DNA of 64,000 bases from IMG/VR virus record IMGVR_UViG_3300032224_001305, positions 1-64,000 of that record; one strand, written 5' to 3'. Positions 1 to 8,537 of this stretch are shown here, one piece after another (position 1 is the stretch's first letter; each line of letters starts with the position of its first letter). Origin of the DNA: a virus. The translations under genes were made by a program, and so were the position numbers. Under the pieces are notes generated by a model. The model was not told the DNA's origin and did not search any database. It saw nothing but the letters and a program-made list of their open reading frames with translations.

Positions 1-1095
1 CTGGCAGCGGTTGCTACTGCGGCTACCTTGGGGTCTGCCACCAAGTCACTGACGGTCACGATCGACGCCAAGGGGCGCGTGACGTCGATGACGGAGAACA
101 CAATCACCGCGACCGACTCGACCAAGCTGCCGCTTGCCGGCGGCACGATGACCGGCACCTTGGTGCTGCGGACAGGGTCTGCGACAGCGGGCACGTCGCC
201 GGTCAAATTCGTTAGCGGGTCGCTGCTGACGGCACCCGAGGCCGGCGCGGTTGAATTCTTGACCGACGACTTGCTGCTCACGATCTCCACCGGCACCGCA
301 CGCAAGCGGCTTGCAATCTGTGACGCCACCCTGACCTCCGGGCGCATTCCTTTCAGCACGACCAATGGACGCCTTCTCGACAGCGCGAACCTTACATACA
401 CAGATTCTACTGCTGTCCTGACCATGACGCTGTCCTCGAACGCGTTGATTGGTCCTGTTGTCAGCAACCAGAACGCAGGCTCCTCGGCGGTTGCCGGGTT
501 CAAGTGCAGCACCGCCGTCAGTAATGTGATTTTCGGAGCGGGCTCTAGCGCCAGTACATACGCTGGTGGTGCTCATATCTACACGGCAGACGCTGTATCT
601 ATTTCGTTCTGGAACCTCGGCACTCGGCGTATGACCATCAACAGCTCGGGTCTGGTGGGTATCGGCGTAACCAACGCTACCGCATCCCTGCACCTGGTGG
701 CCGGAACGGCTTCCGCAAATACAGCACCTATCAAGATCAACTCCGGTACCGTTATGGCTACACCTGAAGACGGGTGCATTGAGTACAACGGCACGAAATG
801 GTACACGACCATTTCAACAGACCGTCAAGAGCTGCTGCGCGGCGCGACTTACTCCCAGTCGTTGACCCCAACCGCGGTTTCTGCCAATAGTGAGTCCGTC
901 CAGACGTTCACAGTTACGGGGCTAATTGTGCCTTATGCCGTATCACTGTCGCCGCCCGCAAGCATGTCCGGTCTGGGCATCATGTGGGCGCGCGTATCGG
1001 CGTCGAATACACTCGAAGTCGGGTTCCGTAACTTTACCGCCGGTTCGCTGACTCCGCCGTCTGGAACCTGGCGCATCATGGCTGCCCGCAACTAA
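1..1095 (+). CDS. Tail fibre / receptor-binding protein, C-terminal part (5' truncated)
   Basis: The frame is open at the left edge, so the N-terminus lies outside the window. The visible 364 residues are rich in Thr, Ser, Gly and Ala. They contain the PLAGGTMTG-type motif common in fibre proteins, followed by two diverged copies of a unit with the pattern G-T-A-x-A-x-T-[SA]-P-[VI]-K-x(3)-SG-x(3)-[TA]PE-x-G (roughly 300 and 900 nt into the window). The C-terminus, GTWRIMAARN, looks like a fibre tip. Its GC-rich codons differ from the AT-leaning genes that follow, which fits a mosaic host-range module. The role in adsorption is inferred from the repeats and composition. Confidence 0.75.
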   Translation: MAAVATAATLGSATKSLTVTIDAKGRVTSMTENTITATDSTKLPLAGGTMTGTLVLRTGSATAGTSPVKFVSGSLLTAPEAGAVEFLTDDLLLTISTGTARKRLAICDATLTSGRIPFSTTNGRLLDSANLTYTDSTAVLTMTLSSNALIGPVVSNQNAGSSAVAGFKCSTAVSNVIFGAGSSASTYAGGAHIYTADAVSISFWNLGTRRMTINSSGLVGIGVTNATASLHLVAGTASANTAPIKINSGTVMATPEDGCIEYNGTKWYTTISTDRQELLRGATYSQSLTPTAVSANSESVQTFTVTGLIVPYAVSLSPPASMSGLGIMWARVSASNTLEVGFRNFTAGSLTPPSGTWRIMAARN

Positions 1096-1108
1096 GAGGA
1101 CATGACTG

Positions 1109-1288
1109 CTAGGTCACTGAAGGGTCGGGGGTAGCATCTGCAAGCTCACCATACAGGGCGATTCGACCGACCAGTGCGGGCTGTTCCGTAGTTCCGCCCG
1201 CCATATAGGTCGTGTTGAAGGTCACATCTTTCAAGGGAATAGTCTTGGTCGTGCCGTCCGGCAGTTTAAGTATTAGCTCTGCTTCCAT
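1109..1288 (-). CDS. Small hypothetical protein, antisense to the virion block
   Basis: This 59-codon ORF starts MEAELILKLPDGTTKTIPL and is preceded by a good ribosome binding site (AGGAGA, 5 nt before ATG). It fills the gap between the fibre gene and the next (+) gene. No family is recognised. The short beta-rich sequence with an IALYGELAD segment resembles small proteins encoded next to fibre genes, but that is only an impression. It is the only reverse gene before 8310. Confidence 0.55.
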   Translation of the reverse strand: MEAELILKLPDGTTKTIPLKDVTFNTTYMAGGTTEQPALVGRIALYGELADATPDPSVT

Positions 1289-1337
1289 TGTGTCTCCTGT
1301 GAAATATGCAAACCGTCAATAGACGCTGAGACTACAG

Positions 1338-1343
1338 TATACT
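1338..1343 (+). promoter_or_regulatory. Possible -10 box upstream of the virion block
   Basis: TATACT lies in the 150-nt gap before the first gene of the long (+) block. No convincing -35 box is visible 17 nt upstream, so this may be a middle/late-type or extended promoter, or chance. Confidence 0.3.
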
Positions 1344-1444
1344 AACTAATGCCGCGTGTAAGCATCGTCAGACTAAAATGTAGGCAGGCAGACAACTACC
1401 GTTATCGCTCGTAATAAGTTACGCTATTTCCAACGAGGTGTGTT

Positions 1445-3418
1445 ATGGCAGTAGTAAGAAAGGTCGATCGCCCAAAATTCGATAAGATTGCAGCTGTTCG
1501 TGGTACTTTGGGCGACGACCCAAACAACTACCCGACAGAACTTCTCGCCGCTCTTATGCACCAACACCAATTTCTTAGCGAGTACTCTGTAAACGTACAG
1601 ATACATAAGCAAGATGACGTTGCTGGTTATATGTACGGTGTCTTTGTAGCTCGGCCGATGACAGCGGTTCCTAATCCAGACACACCCACAATCAGAATAC
1701 CAATTATTGTTTCAGGCCGTCGCGTATTCCCATTTGATGTGTTTATCACGTCAGATGGTAGATTTCAGCCGTTAACACAGGGCAGAGTAGCCGCCTCTTT
1801 ATTTAGCGCTAGCAATGTAAGCGCAGTAGCCAAGAGCTCGCTCCCAGCACAGGCACAAATAGGCGTTGGCGGTGGATTCCCTATCGCTGGTGAGGACATG
1901 TTCCTCAACCCGCGTTACGGTCAATCCAAGACAGCGAGCGCGTCCATACTGGAGGCCGTAGTTCCCACTGTATCCTCAGAGAAAGTAGCCGCCTTCTTGG
2001 CGGGTATACAGAACTCTCCAGAGCTGATGTACTCAGTAAAAGAGAGCACGAACTTTGCCAACTCCCTGCGGAAAATAGCTTCGGCTGAGCCTGTACAATA
2101 TGTAGAAGACCCTGCGGAGCTAAACGTTTCGGCGTGCTTGGTTACTAAAAACAGCGACGGTTTCTATTTAGACCGTATGCTTGAGAACGAAGAAGGTATT
2201 GCCGTAGCACAGGACAGAGTGAAGCTAGCCCGTGCAGATGTAGAGTTGCTACCCCTAGCGATACGCCAAGAAGCGCTGGTTAACGGTGTCGCATACCTGT
2301 CCGATTCCACATCTCCGCTAGAGCAGGTATCCACAGACACTGGTGCCTTGAACAAGGTAGCTACAGCTTCTGGCTCCGGTGTATACGCGGCAATGACCAA
2401 GACAGCCAAAGCCGAAAGAGTCGTTGTTTTAGATAACGTGCATACTCTAGGCGGAAAGCGTACAGATGCTGTTCTTGTGGTCGGCGCAGCAGGAACTTCT
2501 CTGCAAGAGAAGATAGCCGGAATAAGATGCGGCAATATCGATACATCAGTTCTCTCAGGTAGAGAACCTCACGGTCGCGGCGTTTTTATTATCGGTGATA
2601 TCGTAACTGAGCCGCTAACAGTAAGAGCTACTCTTCTCAACGCGGATGGAAACGTACACCAGGCTGATACAGACCTAGGTCAGCGCTACCTGCTGAAAGA
2701 AGCAGCAGTCAGCAAGCTTGCTTCTTACGGCAGCAACAAGATGCTGATCCCGTCTTCAGCCAAGTTCATTCCGATAACACAAGGCGATTCATACATAAGC
2801 GACAAGGATAAGCTGAAGTTTGCTAGTGCGCTTAAGGAACTCGCTGGAGCGTACACAGTTAAGTCCAATGCTCGTGGTGGTGTAGACGTTCTAAATGAAG
2901 AGGATACACTAGTCCATACAACGAGCGATGCTCCGTCTACTGGTCTTCTGTTCTTGGCGCTGGGCGATACTGCTCAGGGTGCTAAGGAGAAGGTCGCTAA
3001 GATGTGTGGTTCTTCTTCGTACTCGACTATGCGCGTAGTACCTAAGAAGAAGGTTAACACCCTAGCGAAGAAGAAGCCTGTAGAAAAGAAGGCGTCAGCT
3101 CTCATAGACATAACAGGTATACGCGCCTCCTTGGTTAAGGAGGCAGCCGTGTTAGCCGCCCCCGACACCATAGACGCGGTATTGTCGCTAGAGTTTGTCA
3201 CTCCGGAGAATATAAACACTTACATAGAGTTTATACCTACTCTGGAAGACGCACTCGCCAAGCTGTCCGAGACGCTGGTTGGAGCACGCATAGGCGTACC
3301 AGACATACCGGAAAACGCACTAACATCATCAGTGACAAGCCTGGACCGAGCTATACAGGGCTTGAAAAAGTTACAAATACGCCTAAGCTTGCCTACAGAT
3401 GAACAGACGTTCACCTGA
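1445..3418 (+). CDS. Large virion-associated protein of unknown function
   Basis: A 657-aa protein with a GAGGTG ribosome binding site. No family is recognised. It is soluble-looking, mixed alpha/beta, without membrane segments. It carries about ten short Lys-x-Ala motifs (KIAAV, KTASA, KVAAF, KIASA, KVATA, KEAAV, KVAKM, KKASA and similar). The same motif is enriched across the other virion-block proteins and could mark sites for the maturation protease. Position upstream of terminase and the capsid genes suggests a structural or internal head protein. Confidence 0.7.
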   Translation: MAVVRKVDRPKFDKIAAVRGTLGDDPNNYPTELLAALMHQHQFLSEYSVNVQIHKQDDVAGYMYGVFVARPMTAVPNPDTPTIRIPIIVSGRRVFPFDVFITSDGRFQPLTQGRVAASLFSASNVSAVAKSSLPAQAQIGVGGGFPIAGEDMFLNPRYGQSKTASASILEAVVPTVSSEKVAAFLAGIQNSPELMYSVKESTNFANSLRKIASAEPVQYVEDPAELNVSACLVTKNSDGFYLDRMLENEEGIAVAQDRVKLARADVELLPLAIRQEALVNGVAYLSDSTSPLEQVSTDTGALNKVATASGSGVYAAMTKTAKAERVVVLDNVHTLGGKRTDAVLVVGAAGTSLQEKIAGIRCGNIDTSVLSGREPHGRGVFIIGDIVTEPLTVRATLLNADGNVHQADTDLGQRYLLKEAAVSKLASYGSNKMLIPSSAKFIPITQGDSYISDKDKLKFASALKELAGAYTVKSNARGGVDVLNEEDTLVHTTSDAPSTGLLFLALGDTAQGAKEKVAKMCGSSSYSTMRVVPKKKVNTLAKKKPVEKKASALIDITGIRASLVKEAAVLAAPDTIDAVLSLEFVTPENINTYIEFIPTLEDALAKLSETLVGARIGVPDIPENALTSSVTSLDRAIQGLKKLQIRLSLPTDEQTFT

Positions 3419-3424
3419 TGGACC

Positions 3425-4210
3425 ATGCGCCTCCCATACGAATATTGGCTAAAATATCTTCTCGTATCTGCGCAGGCCACTACTGAGCAGATCGGAGAGT
3501 TATGTGAGCTCCACCAACTGCCCGTACCAGAAGATGAATATCTTACTAGGTTACGTGCTGAGCTAGGTGGAAGACGTCACATTACCGATATCCCTACACT
3601 ACGTAGACTGAAGATAAAAGGGTTGGCTGTATCTGATCCAGATGCAGTTGCTGCGCGTGAGTTGTTGTCTGAATATAGACTTCGACCCGCGCTGGAACTT
3701 TTAATCATAAGCGGTATGACGGACGCAGATATTGCGCATTATCTAGAAGTAATACTTAAGCGCATTGTCCCAGAAGCAGTCATCGGTATGTACCGGCATT
3801 ACTTTTGGAATGTAAACTTACTTTCTAATTACGACTGGGAAATATATTTTCTAGACAGTAAGGATAGCCAACACGGTAAGAAGCTAAAGCAGGGTCTTCT
3901 TAGAGGAGAAGAATTTGCCCTATGGAAGTTAGGTTACATAAAAGAAACTGAGCAGCGAGGAATAATCTCCAATATGCTCTATGAATCGGCCATGCGGTTT
4001 AGAGAACTTAGTTCATATGGCAATGGTCAAGAGACCGCACTGGCTGCTAAGATGTGGGCCGAGACAGTATTTAAGTCTGCAGAGTTCTTATCTCGCGACG
4101 AGGACGCAATCAAGTCCACCGTTGAGGATCTAAACGCATTTGCCCTTAAACTAGGACGTCGCGAAATCTCATCAGTTGCTTCATTAAATAACAAGCTCAC
4201 TAAGGAGTAG
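3425..4210 (+). CDS. Hypothetical protein
   Basis: A 261-aa, mostly helical protein starting 6 nt after the previous stop. The N-terminal 50 residues (TTEQIGELCELHQLPV) have a helix-turn-helix-like rhythm, but no family is recognised. It lies in an apparent transcription unit with the genes on both sides, upstream of the helicase and terminase. A small-terminase role is possible by position but not supported by any motif. Confidence 0.65.
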   Translation: MRLPYEYWLKYLLVSAQATTEQIGELCELHQLPVPEDEYLTRLRAELGGRRHITDIPTLRRLKIKGLAVSDPDAVAARELLSEYRLRPALELLIISGMTDADIAHYLEVILKRIVPEAVIGMYRHYFWNVNLLSNYDWEIYFLDSKDSQHGKKLKQGLLRGEEFALWKLGYIKETEQRGIISNMLYESAMRFRELSSYGNGQETALAAKMWAETVFKSAEFLSRDEDAIKSTVEDLNAFALKLGRREISSVASLNNKLTKE

Positions 4211-4214
4211 TGTA

Positions 4215-4553
4215 GTGTTTAACGCAATAGACTTATCCAAACTAGAGTTCCCCGAGCTAGTATCTTCCAACACCAAGAATGATGAACTACGTTTTGATTA
4301 CGTCATTAGATCAGACAAGGTATGTATCCACGTTTGGCCAAATAACAAAGATAAAGTATTCCCCAGTAATACACCGTCGGCTCTTAAGGCAGGATTAGTC
4401 AGCATGGCTGGGTATATTTCTATCATTGAATACGTACCAGAGGTCGATTCCTGGTATGTAGAACTGACCAATCTACCTGTGAAACCTACAGATGCTATGC
4501 TAGAATCGTTGCTTACTAAGATCTTAGCAGCGCAGGTAGGAAATGGCGGGTAA
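4215..4553 (+). CDS. Small hypothetical protein
   Basis: A 112-aa ORF that starts with GTG after an AAGGAG site formed by the end of the previous gene, and overlaps the next gene by 11 nt. Translational coupling on both sides supports it. It contains no recognised domain. Confidence 0.6.
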   Translation: MFNAIDLSKLEFPELVSSNTKNDELRFDYVIRSDKVCIHVWPNNKDKVFPSNTPSALKAGLVSMAGYISIIEYVPEVDSWYVELTNLPVKPTDAMLESLLTKILAAQVGNGG

Positions 4554-6417
4554 CAAGAAGAAAGATCTCGGTTATTTACCAGCAGTTGCCGCGGCAGCTC
4601 CCGTATTTGGGCTAAAAGCGGTAGTCGGAGATCTTCCTAAAGGTGCCCTAGAGTATGCTGTAGAAAACAAAGCTCTAGGCGGTAATAGAGCCTTTGGTAC
4701 GTATTTGCGCCAGGGGTTTAAGGGTAGAGGGGCTGGACGCGCTCTTGGGGCAGGACTTGGAATACTTAGTGCTCCTTTCTTTGTGAAAGGTACTCGCCTA
4801 CTTGAATCGAAGAACAAAGACGATAAGAGAAGAGGCCTTGCCTTAGTCGCAGGATCTACTGCCGGTTTGGCGGCTGCCAAGGGTTTCTTGGAGGCCGGTG
4901 TAGAAGGTATATCCTCTGGTATGAATCCTATAGCCGCGGCCACGTCTGGTGGCATGCGCGCTGGTATTCGCGCCGGGTATAAAATACCTCTAGCTCTTGC
5001 CACCACTTTTGGTGTGGCCGCTGGTAGAAGCAAGTCAGATAGTAGCCCAGCTATGAAATATCTAGCCCCTGTGGCTGCTGGTGCTGGTGTAGGCGCTATA
5101 AGCCGCTCAATAGAGGAGGCGGCACAAATAGCTGCTAAGGGAAAAGGACTTCGTCTGACTCCAGCCAATCTGCGTAAAATAACTGCGGCAGGTTTAGGTG
5201 GTGCTGCTGGCGGTGTCCTAGGAGGCTTAGTTCTAGCCAAGGCGGTAGACGTTCTTTCTCCAAAAGAGAAAAAAGCAGCCGTTCCGGTTGGAGCAGCCCT
5301 AGACGCGCTACTAAGTATGGGCGGATCGGCCGCAGCGCACGCGGGTAAAGAAATAGGTTTAGGATACGCAGGGCCTGGTCTCCTACAACATACCGTTACT
5401 GGCGCAGGCTATGGCTACAAAGCACAGTCAGGATTTCTGAAGAAGCTCCTAGGGGAAAAAGCTGTAGCTTCGCTGCAGAAGTCAACAAACCGTGCTCGCT
5501 CCAGACAAGTAGGTCTAGGTATTCAGGAGGGTCTGTACGGCTACGGTACAGCCCCTATGGGAGCTAAGTTTCTATCCAACTTTGGCGTTGGTATAGGCGG
5601 AGTATCTCCAGAGTCTATGGCCTACAGAGAACTAGGCATAAAGCTTGGACGATCTTTAAGAGAGAAAGCCCCTGGTGAGAGAGAAGCATTTCTAAAGAAA
5701 ATGCAGAAGTTCATCATAGATAGACCGGATACCTTAAAAGGAGCGGAGGGAGAGCTTAACCCACTCACCGCCCCTTTATTAGGCGGAATATCTATGGCAG
5801 TAGGTGAGCGCCCTTTTTACGTTAAGGGTGGCAAGCTAAAGGAAGTAGGTAAGTGGGCTCTACATGGTGGTCACCCATATTCTGAAAAGGGATTACCCAC
5901 CGCACTAGGCGCACTTGAAAAAGAGCCCGGATGGCTGAAGCAGAACTATCCTCATCTAATGGCTATGACTGGTCTAGCCGCCAGTGGCCCAGGTGTCCTA
6001 GGGACCGCGGCTGGTATGGCCGGTGGTCACGGAGCGCTTAGCGGCATAAAGAACATGGTGACTACCCTTCCCTTTGTTAAGGAGAAGATAGTTAAGTCCA
6101 CGCACCAAGGGATACGGTACGGAGTATTTCCAGGCAAAGCTTTCAAGCCTACGCTTGGAATGGAAATAGGCTTATCGCCCGCCACTACTATGATGGAGCG
6201 TAGTCTTAAACCATTGGTTACGGCAATAAGAGATGAGGAAATAGCACGTGGTGTTGGAGCGATAAAGCGTACAATAGCTTCTGGTAAAGACACTAGTCGC
6301 GCCAAGCGTATTATAAAAGATACGCCAAAAGCGCTTCTTCTACCACTAGGCGCTGGTGCTGGTGTCGGTCTCGCGGGCAACGCTATACTATCAAGAAAGA
6401 AACAAGGAGAACCGTGA
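4543..6417 (+). CDS. Gly/Ala-rich internal or membrane-interacting virion protein
   Basis: A 624-aa basic protein with many Gly/Ala-rich hydrophobic stretches (for example around residues 60-80, 100-160, 170-240 and 470-500) alternating with Lys/Arg patches. Such composition is typical of phage internal or ejected proteins and of membrane-active tape-like proteins. No family is recognised. It overlaps the upstream gene by 11 nt and the downstream helicase by 4 nt (GTGA), so it is translationally coupled to both. A (-) ORF in the 5' part is a Gly/Ala codon shadow. Confidence 0.65.
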   Translation: MAGNKKKDLGYLPAVAAAAPVFGLKAVVGDLPKGALEYAVENKALGGNRAFGTYLRQGFKGRGAGRALGAGLGILSAPFFVKGTRLLESKNKDDKRRGLALVAGSTAGLAAAKGFLEAGVEGISSGMNPIAAATSGGMRAGIRAGYKIPLALATTFGVAAGRSKSDSSPAMKYLAPVAAGAGVGAISRSIEEAAQIAAKGKGLRLTPANLRKITAAGLGGAAGGVLGGLVLAKAVDVLSPKEKKAAVPVGAALDALLSMGGSAAAHAGKEIGLGYAGPGLLQHTVTGAGYGYKAQSGFLKKLLGEKAVASLQKSTNRARSRQVGLGIQEGLYGYGTAPMGAKFLSNFGVGIGGVSPESMAYRELGIKLGRSLREKAPGEREAFLKKMQKFIIDRPDTLKGAEGELNPLTAPLLGGISMAVGERPFYVKGGKLKEVGKWALHGGHPYSEKGLPTALGALEKEPGWLKQNYPHLMAMTGLAASGPGVLGTAAGMAGGHGALSGIKNMVTTLPFVKEKIVKSTHQGIRYGVFPGKAFKPTLGMEIGLSPATTMMERSLKPLVTAIRDEEIARGVGAIKRTIASGKDTSRAKRIIKDTPKALLLPLGAGAGVGLAGNAILSRKKQGEP

Positions 6418-8135
6418 CTGGGTTCTACGACCTTCTTTTAAAGACCGCTGCTGAACAGCAGGCACCCCAGGCCGCACCAAAAAGTGGCTCTGGTGTTCCT
6501 ACTATGATACCCGAGTTCACGCCTAAGCCGCACCAAGTAGAAGCGGTCAAGCGCCTGGAGGAGAACAACGGTAAGATGATAATGGTTCATGCCATGGGTA
6601 CTGGTAAAACGCTCACCAGTATCTACGGTTTTGAGAAGATGCGGGACGAAGGCAAGGCCAAGAAGGCTGTTGTAATCACTCCAGCTGGCTTACGTAATAA
6701 CTTCTTTGACAGCATTACTAAGTTTACGACCAGTAAAGCCAATATAGCCAACCAGCCAAATAAGATAGACCCTAACGCACAGTACAACGTCGTTAGCTAC
6801 GAGACTTTTAGACAAGATCCCGTAGGGATAATGGAACGCGCTGGCGCTGACACTATGATCGTTGACGAGTATCACCGCGTTAGAAATGCTGAAGCGTCCA
6901 CGCATCAAGCTCTTGTTGCTGGTAGACAGAAAGCTAAGAACTTTATAGGTCTTACTGCGTCTTTCATAAACAATAAGCCATCAGAGATAGCGCCTTTATT
7001 AGCACTATCTGAGAATAACCCTAATCTTACGTCGCAAGAGTTCAACACCAAGTTCGTTAGAACTATTGGTGCCATAAAGTCGTTCACAGGGTCTACTAAG
7101 AAACAGGTAGGTCTAAAGAACGCCCCAGCGTTCGTCAAAGCTGTTTATCCAAAAGTAGACTTCGTAGCCACTGAAGATGTGTCCGGTAATGACATGCCAA
7201 AGAAACAGGTGAAAGAAGTACCTGTTCCCATGTCTGAAGAGCAGTACAAGTTATATGAATTAGCGCTTAATAAACTTGGGCCAATTTCAGAATACATAGA
7301 AAGACGAGACCCTAATATCTCGGTTAGAGACACTGAGCGCATATTTACTCAGATAGGGCAGGCTAGACAAATAGCCAACTCTGTTGGAATGGGTCGCAAA
7401 GACATAACGCCAGAACAAGCCGCTGAGAAGACGCCTAAGGTTAGACGCATAATAGAAGATACGGTAAAGCACTTGGCCGAAAAGCCGGATAACAACGTAG
7501 TGCTATATACCAATCTTGTTAATGGCGGTGTTGATGTTCTAGACGCCGGACTGCGTAAGGCTGGAATAGACCACGCGCTGTTTATAGGTAAGGGTACAGA
7601 AGTCAACGGCACCAACGTCACAGAAACTTCTAGACAGCAGGGCGTGAACGAGTTTAAGGAAGGTAAGAAGCGCGTCATAGTCATTTCTGGTGCAGGCGCA
7701 GAAGGACTAGATCTAAAGAATGCAACCGCCTTCTACGCACTAGACGGACACTTCAATCCAGAGCGCATCTTGCAAGCAGAAGCTCGTGCACGTCGCCTAG
7801 GCGGTCAAGCGCACAGACCTCCTGAGCAGCGCGTCGTAGACGTACGTCGCTATAAGTCAGTAGCGCCTGCTAGTGAGCAGCCATCTTTATTTCGTAGAAT
7901 ACTTGGCGCAGAGAAACCACGTACAACCGATGAGTGGATGTATGACGTAGCTGCCGAGAAGTATAAGACTAACAAGCAGTATTATTCGGCACTGAAAGAA
8001 CCGCACAAGTACGTAAGAAAGGAGATTGCTCCTACTGGAAAAGTGCGGTACTTATATCCCGAAGAAGTTCCTCAGCAGGGGTTCTTTGCACGTATGATCT
8101 CCCCGTCTCCATATAAATATGAGACTCCTAAGTAG
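6414..8135 (+). CDS. SNF2/DEAD-like superfamily 2 helicase with virion-type N-terminus
   Basis: A 573-aa SF2 ATPase. Walker A is GTGKT at residues 62-66, motif II is DEYH at 151-154, and motif III is GLTAS. The C-terminal RecA lobe shows the GAGAEGLDL and QAEARARRLGG segments that correspond to motifs V and VI of SNF2-type enzymes. It likely translocates on or remodels duplex DNA. The start is GTG, overlapping the upstream stop, with AAGGAG ahead of it. The N-terminus, LLLKTAAEQQ, carries the L-L-K-x-A motif shared by many virion-block proteins. That suggests it may be packaged in the head and ejected with the DNA, which is inference. Confidence 0.85.
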   Translation: MTGFYDLLLKTAAEQQAPQAAPKSGSGVPTMIPEFTPKPHQVEAVKRLEENNGKMIMVHAMGTGKTLTSIYGFEKMRDEGKAKKAVVITPAGLRNNFFDSITKFTTSKANIANQPNKIDPNAQYNVVSYETFRQDPVGIMERAGADTMIVDEYHRVRNAEASTHQALVAGRQKAKNFIGLTASFINNKPSEIAPLLALSENNPNLTSQEFNTKFVRTIGAIKSFTGSTKKQVGLKNAPAFVKAVYPKVDFVATEDVSGNDMPKKQVKEVPVPMSEEQYKLYELALNKLGPISEYIERRDPNISVRDTERIFTQIGQARQIANSVGMGRKDITPEQAAEKTPKVRRIIEDTVKHLAEKPDNNVVLYTNLVNGGVDVLDAGLRKAGIDHALFIGKGTEVNGTNVTETSRQQGVNEFKEGKKRVIVISGAGAEGLDLKNATAFYALDGHFNPERILQAEARARRLGGQAHRPPEQRVVDVRRYKSVAPASEQPSLFRRILGAEKPRTTDEWMYDVAAEKYKTNKQYYSALKEPHKYVRKEIAPTGKVRYLYPEEVPQQGFFARMISPSPYKYETPK

Positions 8136-8140
8136 GGCTA

Positions 8141-8401
8141 ATGCCTGAACTAAAAGATCGAGATAGAAACCTTGAATTGAGCCGCGATTCGTCTAGGTCG
8201 TGCTCACAATGCTATTTCTTCTACCTACTACAAATGAGATGGCCGGCGGATGACGGCAAGTGCAGTCAGTTCGATGACTTTGTACGCGCCGATTTTATTT
8301 GTGACAAATTTATTTCCGCTTACTCTTCACACGAACCAGATGTTCTTTCATCTGGCCATACACCGGACCTAGCCCGGGACGAAGGGAAAGAAATAATTTG
8401 A
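8141..8401 (+). CDS. Small Cys-containing hypothetical protein
   Basis: An 86-aa protein with CSQC, a third Cys about 18 residues later (GKCSQ) and a fourth in FICDKF, a spacing compatible with a metal-binding fold. It starts 5 nt after the helicase stop with a weak AGGG site. The last 30 codons are overlapped by a reverse ORF that ends at 8310, so the C-terminal annotation is less certain. Confidence 0.55.
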   Translation: MPELKDRDRNLELSRDSSRSCSQCYFFYLLQMRWPADDGKCSQFDDFVRADFICDKFISAYSSHEPDVLSSGHTPDLARDEGKEII

Positions 8402-8537
8402 TGTTCTCATAGGTAGTTTTATTTACTCCTGGATCTAAGTAAAGTACAAGCTCATCTTGCTCTACAGAGTATCTCTGTAGATCAGCGCCTATAGCGCGCG
8501 ACAGGGTTGCGATAACTTCCTCTTGCCAGGACTCCAT
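8310..8537 (-). CDS. Possible small antisense gene covering the pre-terminase gap
   Basis: A 75-aa reading frame beginning MESWQEEVIATLSRAIGADL. It spans the otherwise non-coding 134 nt between 8402 and 8535 and overlaps the tail of the upstream gene. Its start codon interleaves with the terminase start (CATG). The amino acid sequence looks protein-like (amphipathic helix, then beta-strand and helix) and GAGG lies ahead of the ATG. No family is recognised. It could equally be fortuitous. Confidence 0.35.
   Translation of the reverse strand: MESWQEEVIATLSRAIGADLQRYSVEQDELVLYLDPGVNKTTYENIKLFLSLRPGLGPVYGQMKEHLVRVKSKRK

Noticed and set aside
4572-5240. A 222-aa reverse ORF within the Gly/Ala-rich virion gene
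   Set aside because: Its Pro/Ala/Arg composition is what the reverse of Gly/Ala-rich codons gives; the forward frame has overlaps and binding sites that fit its neighbours.
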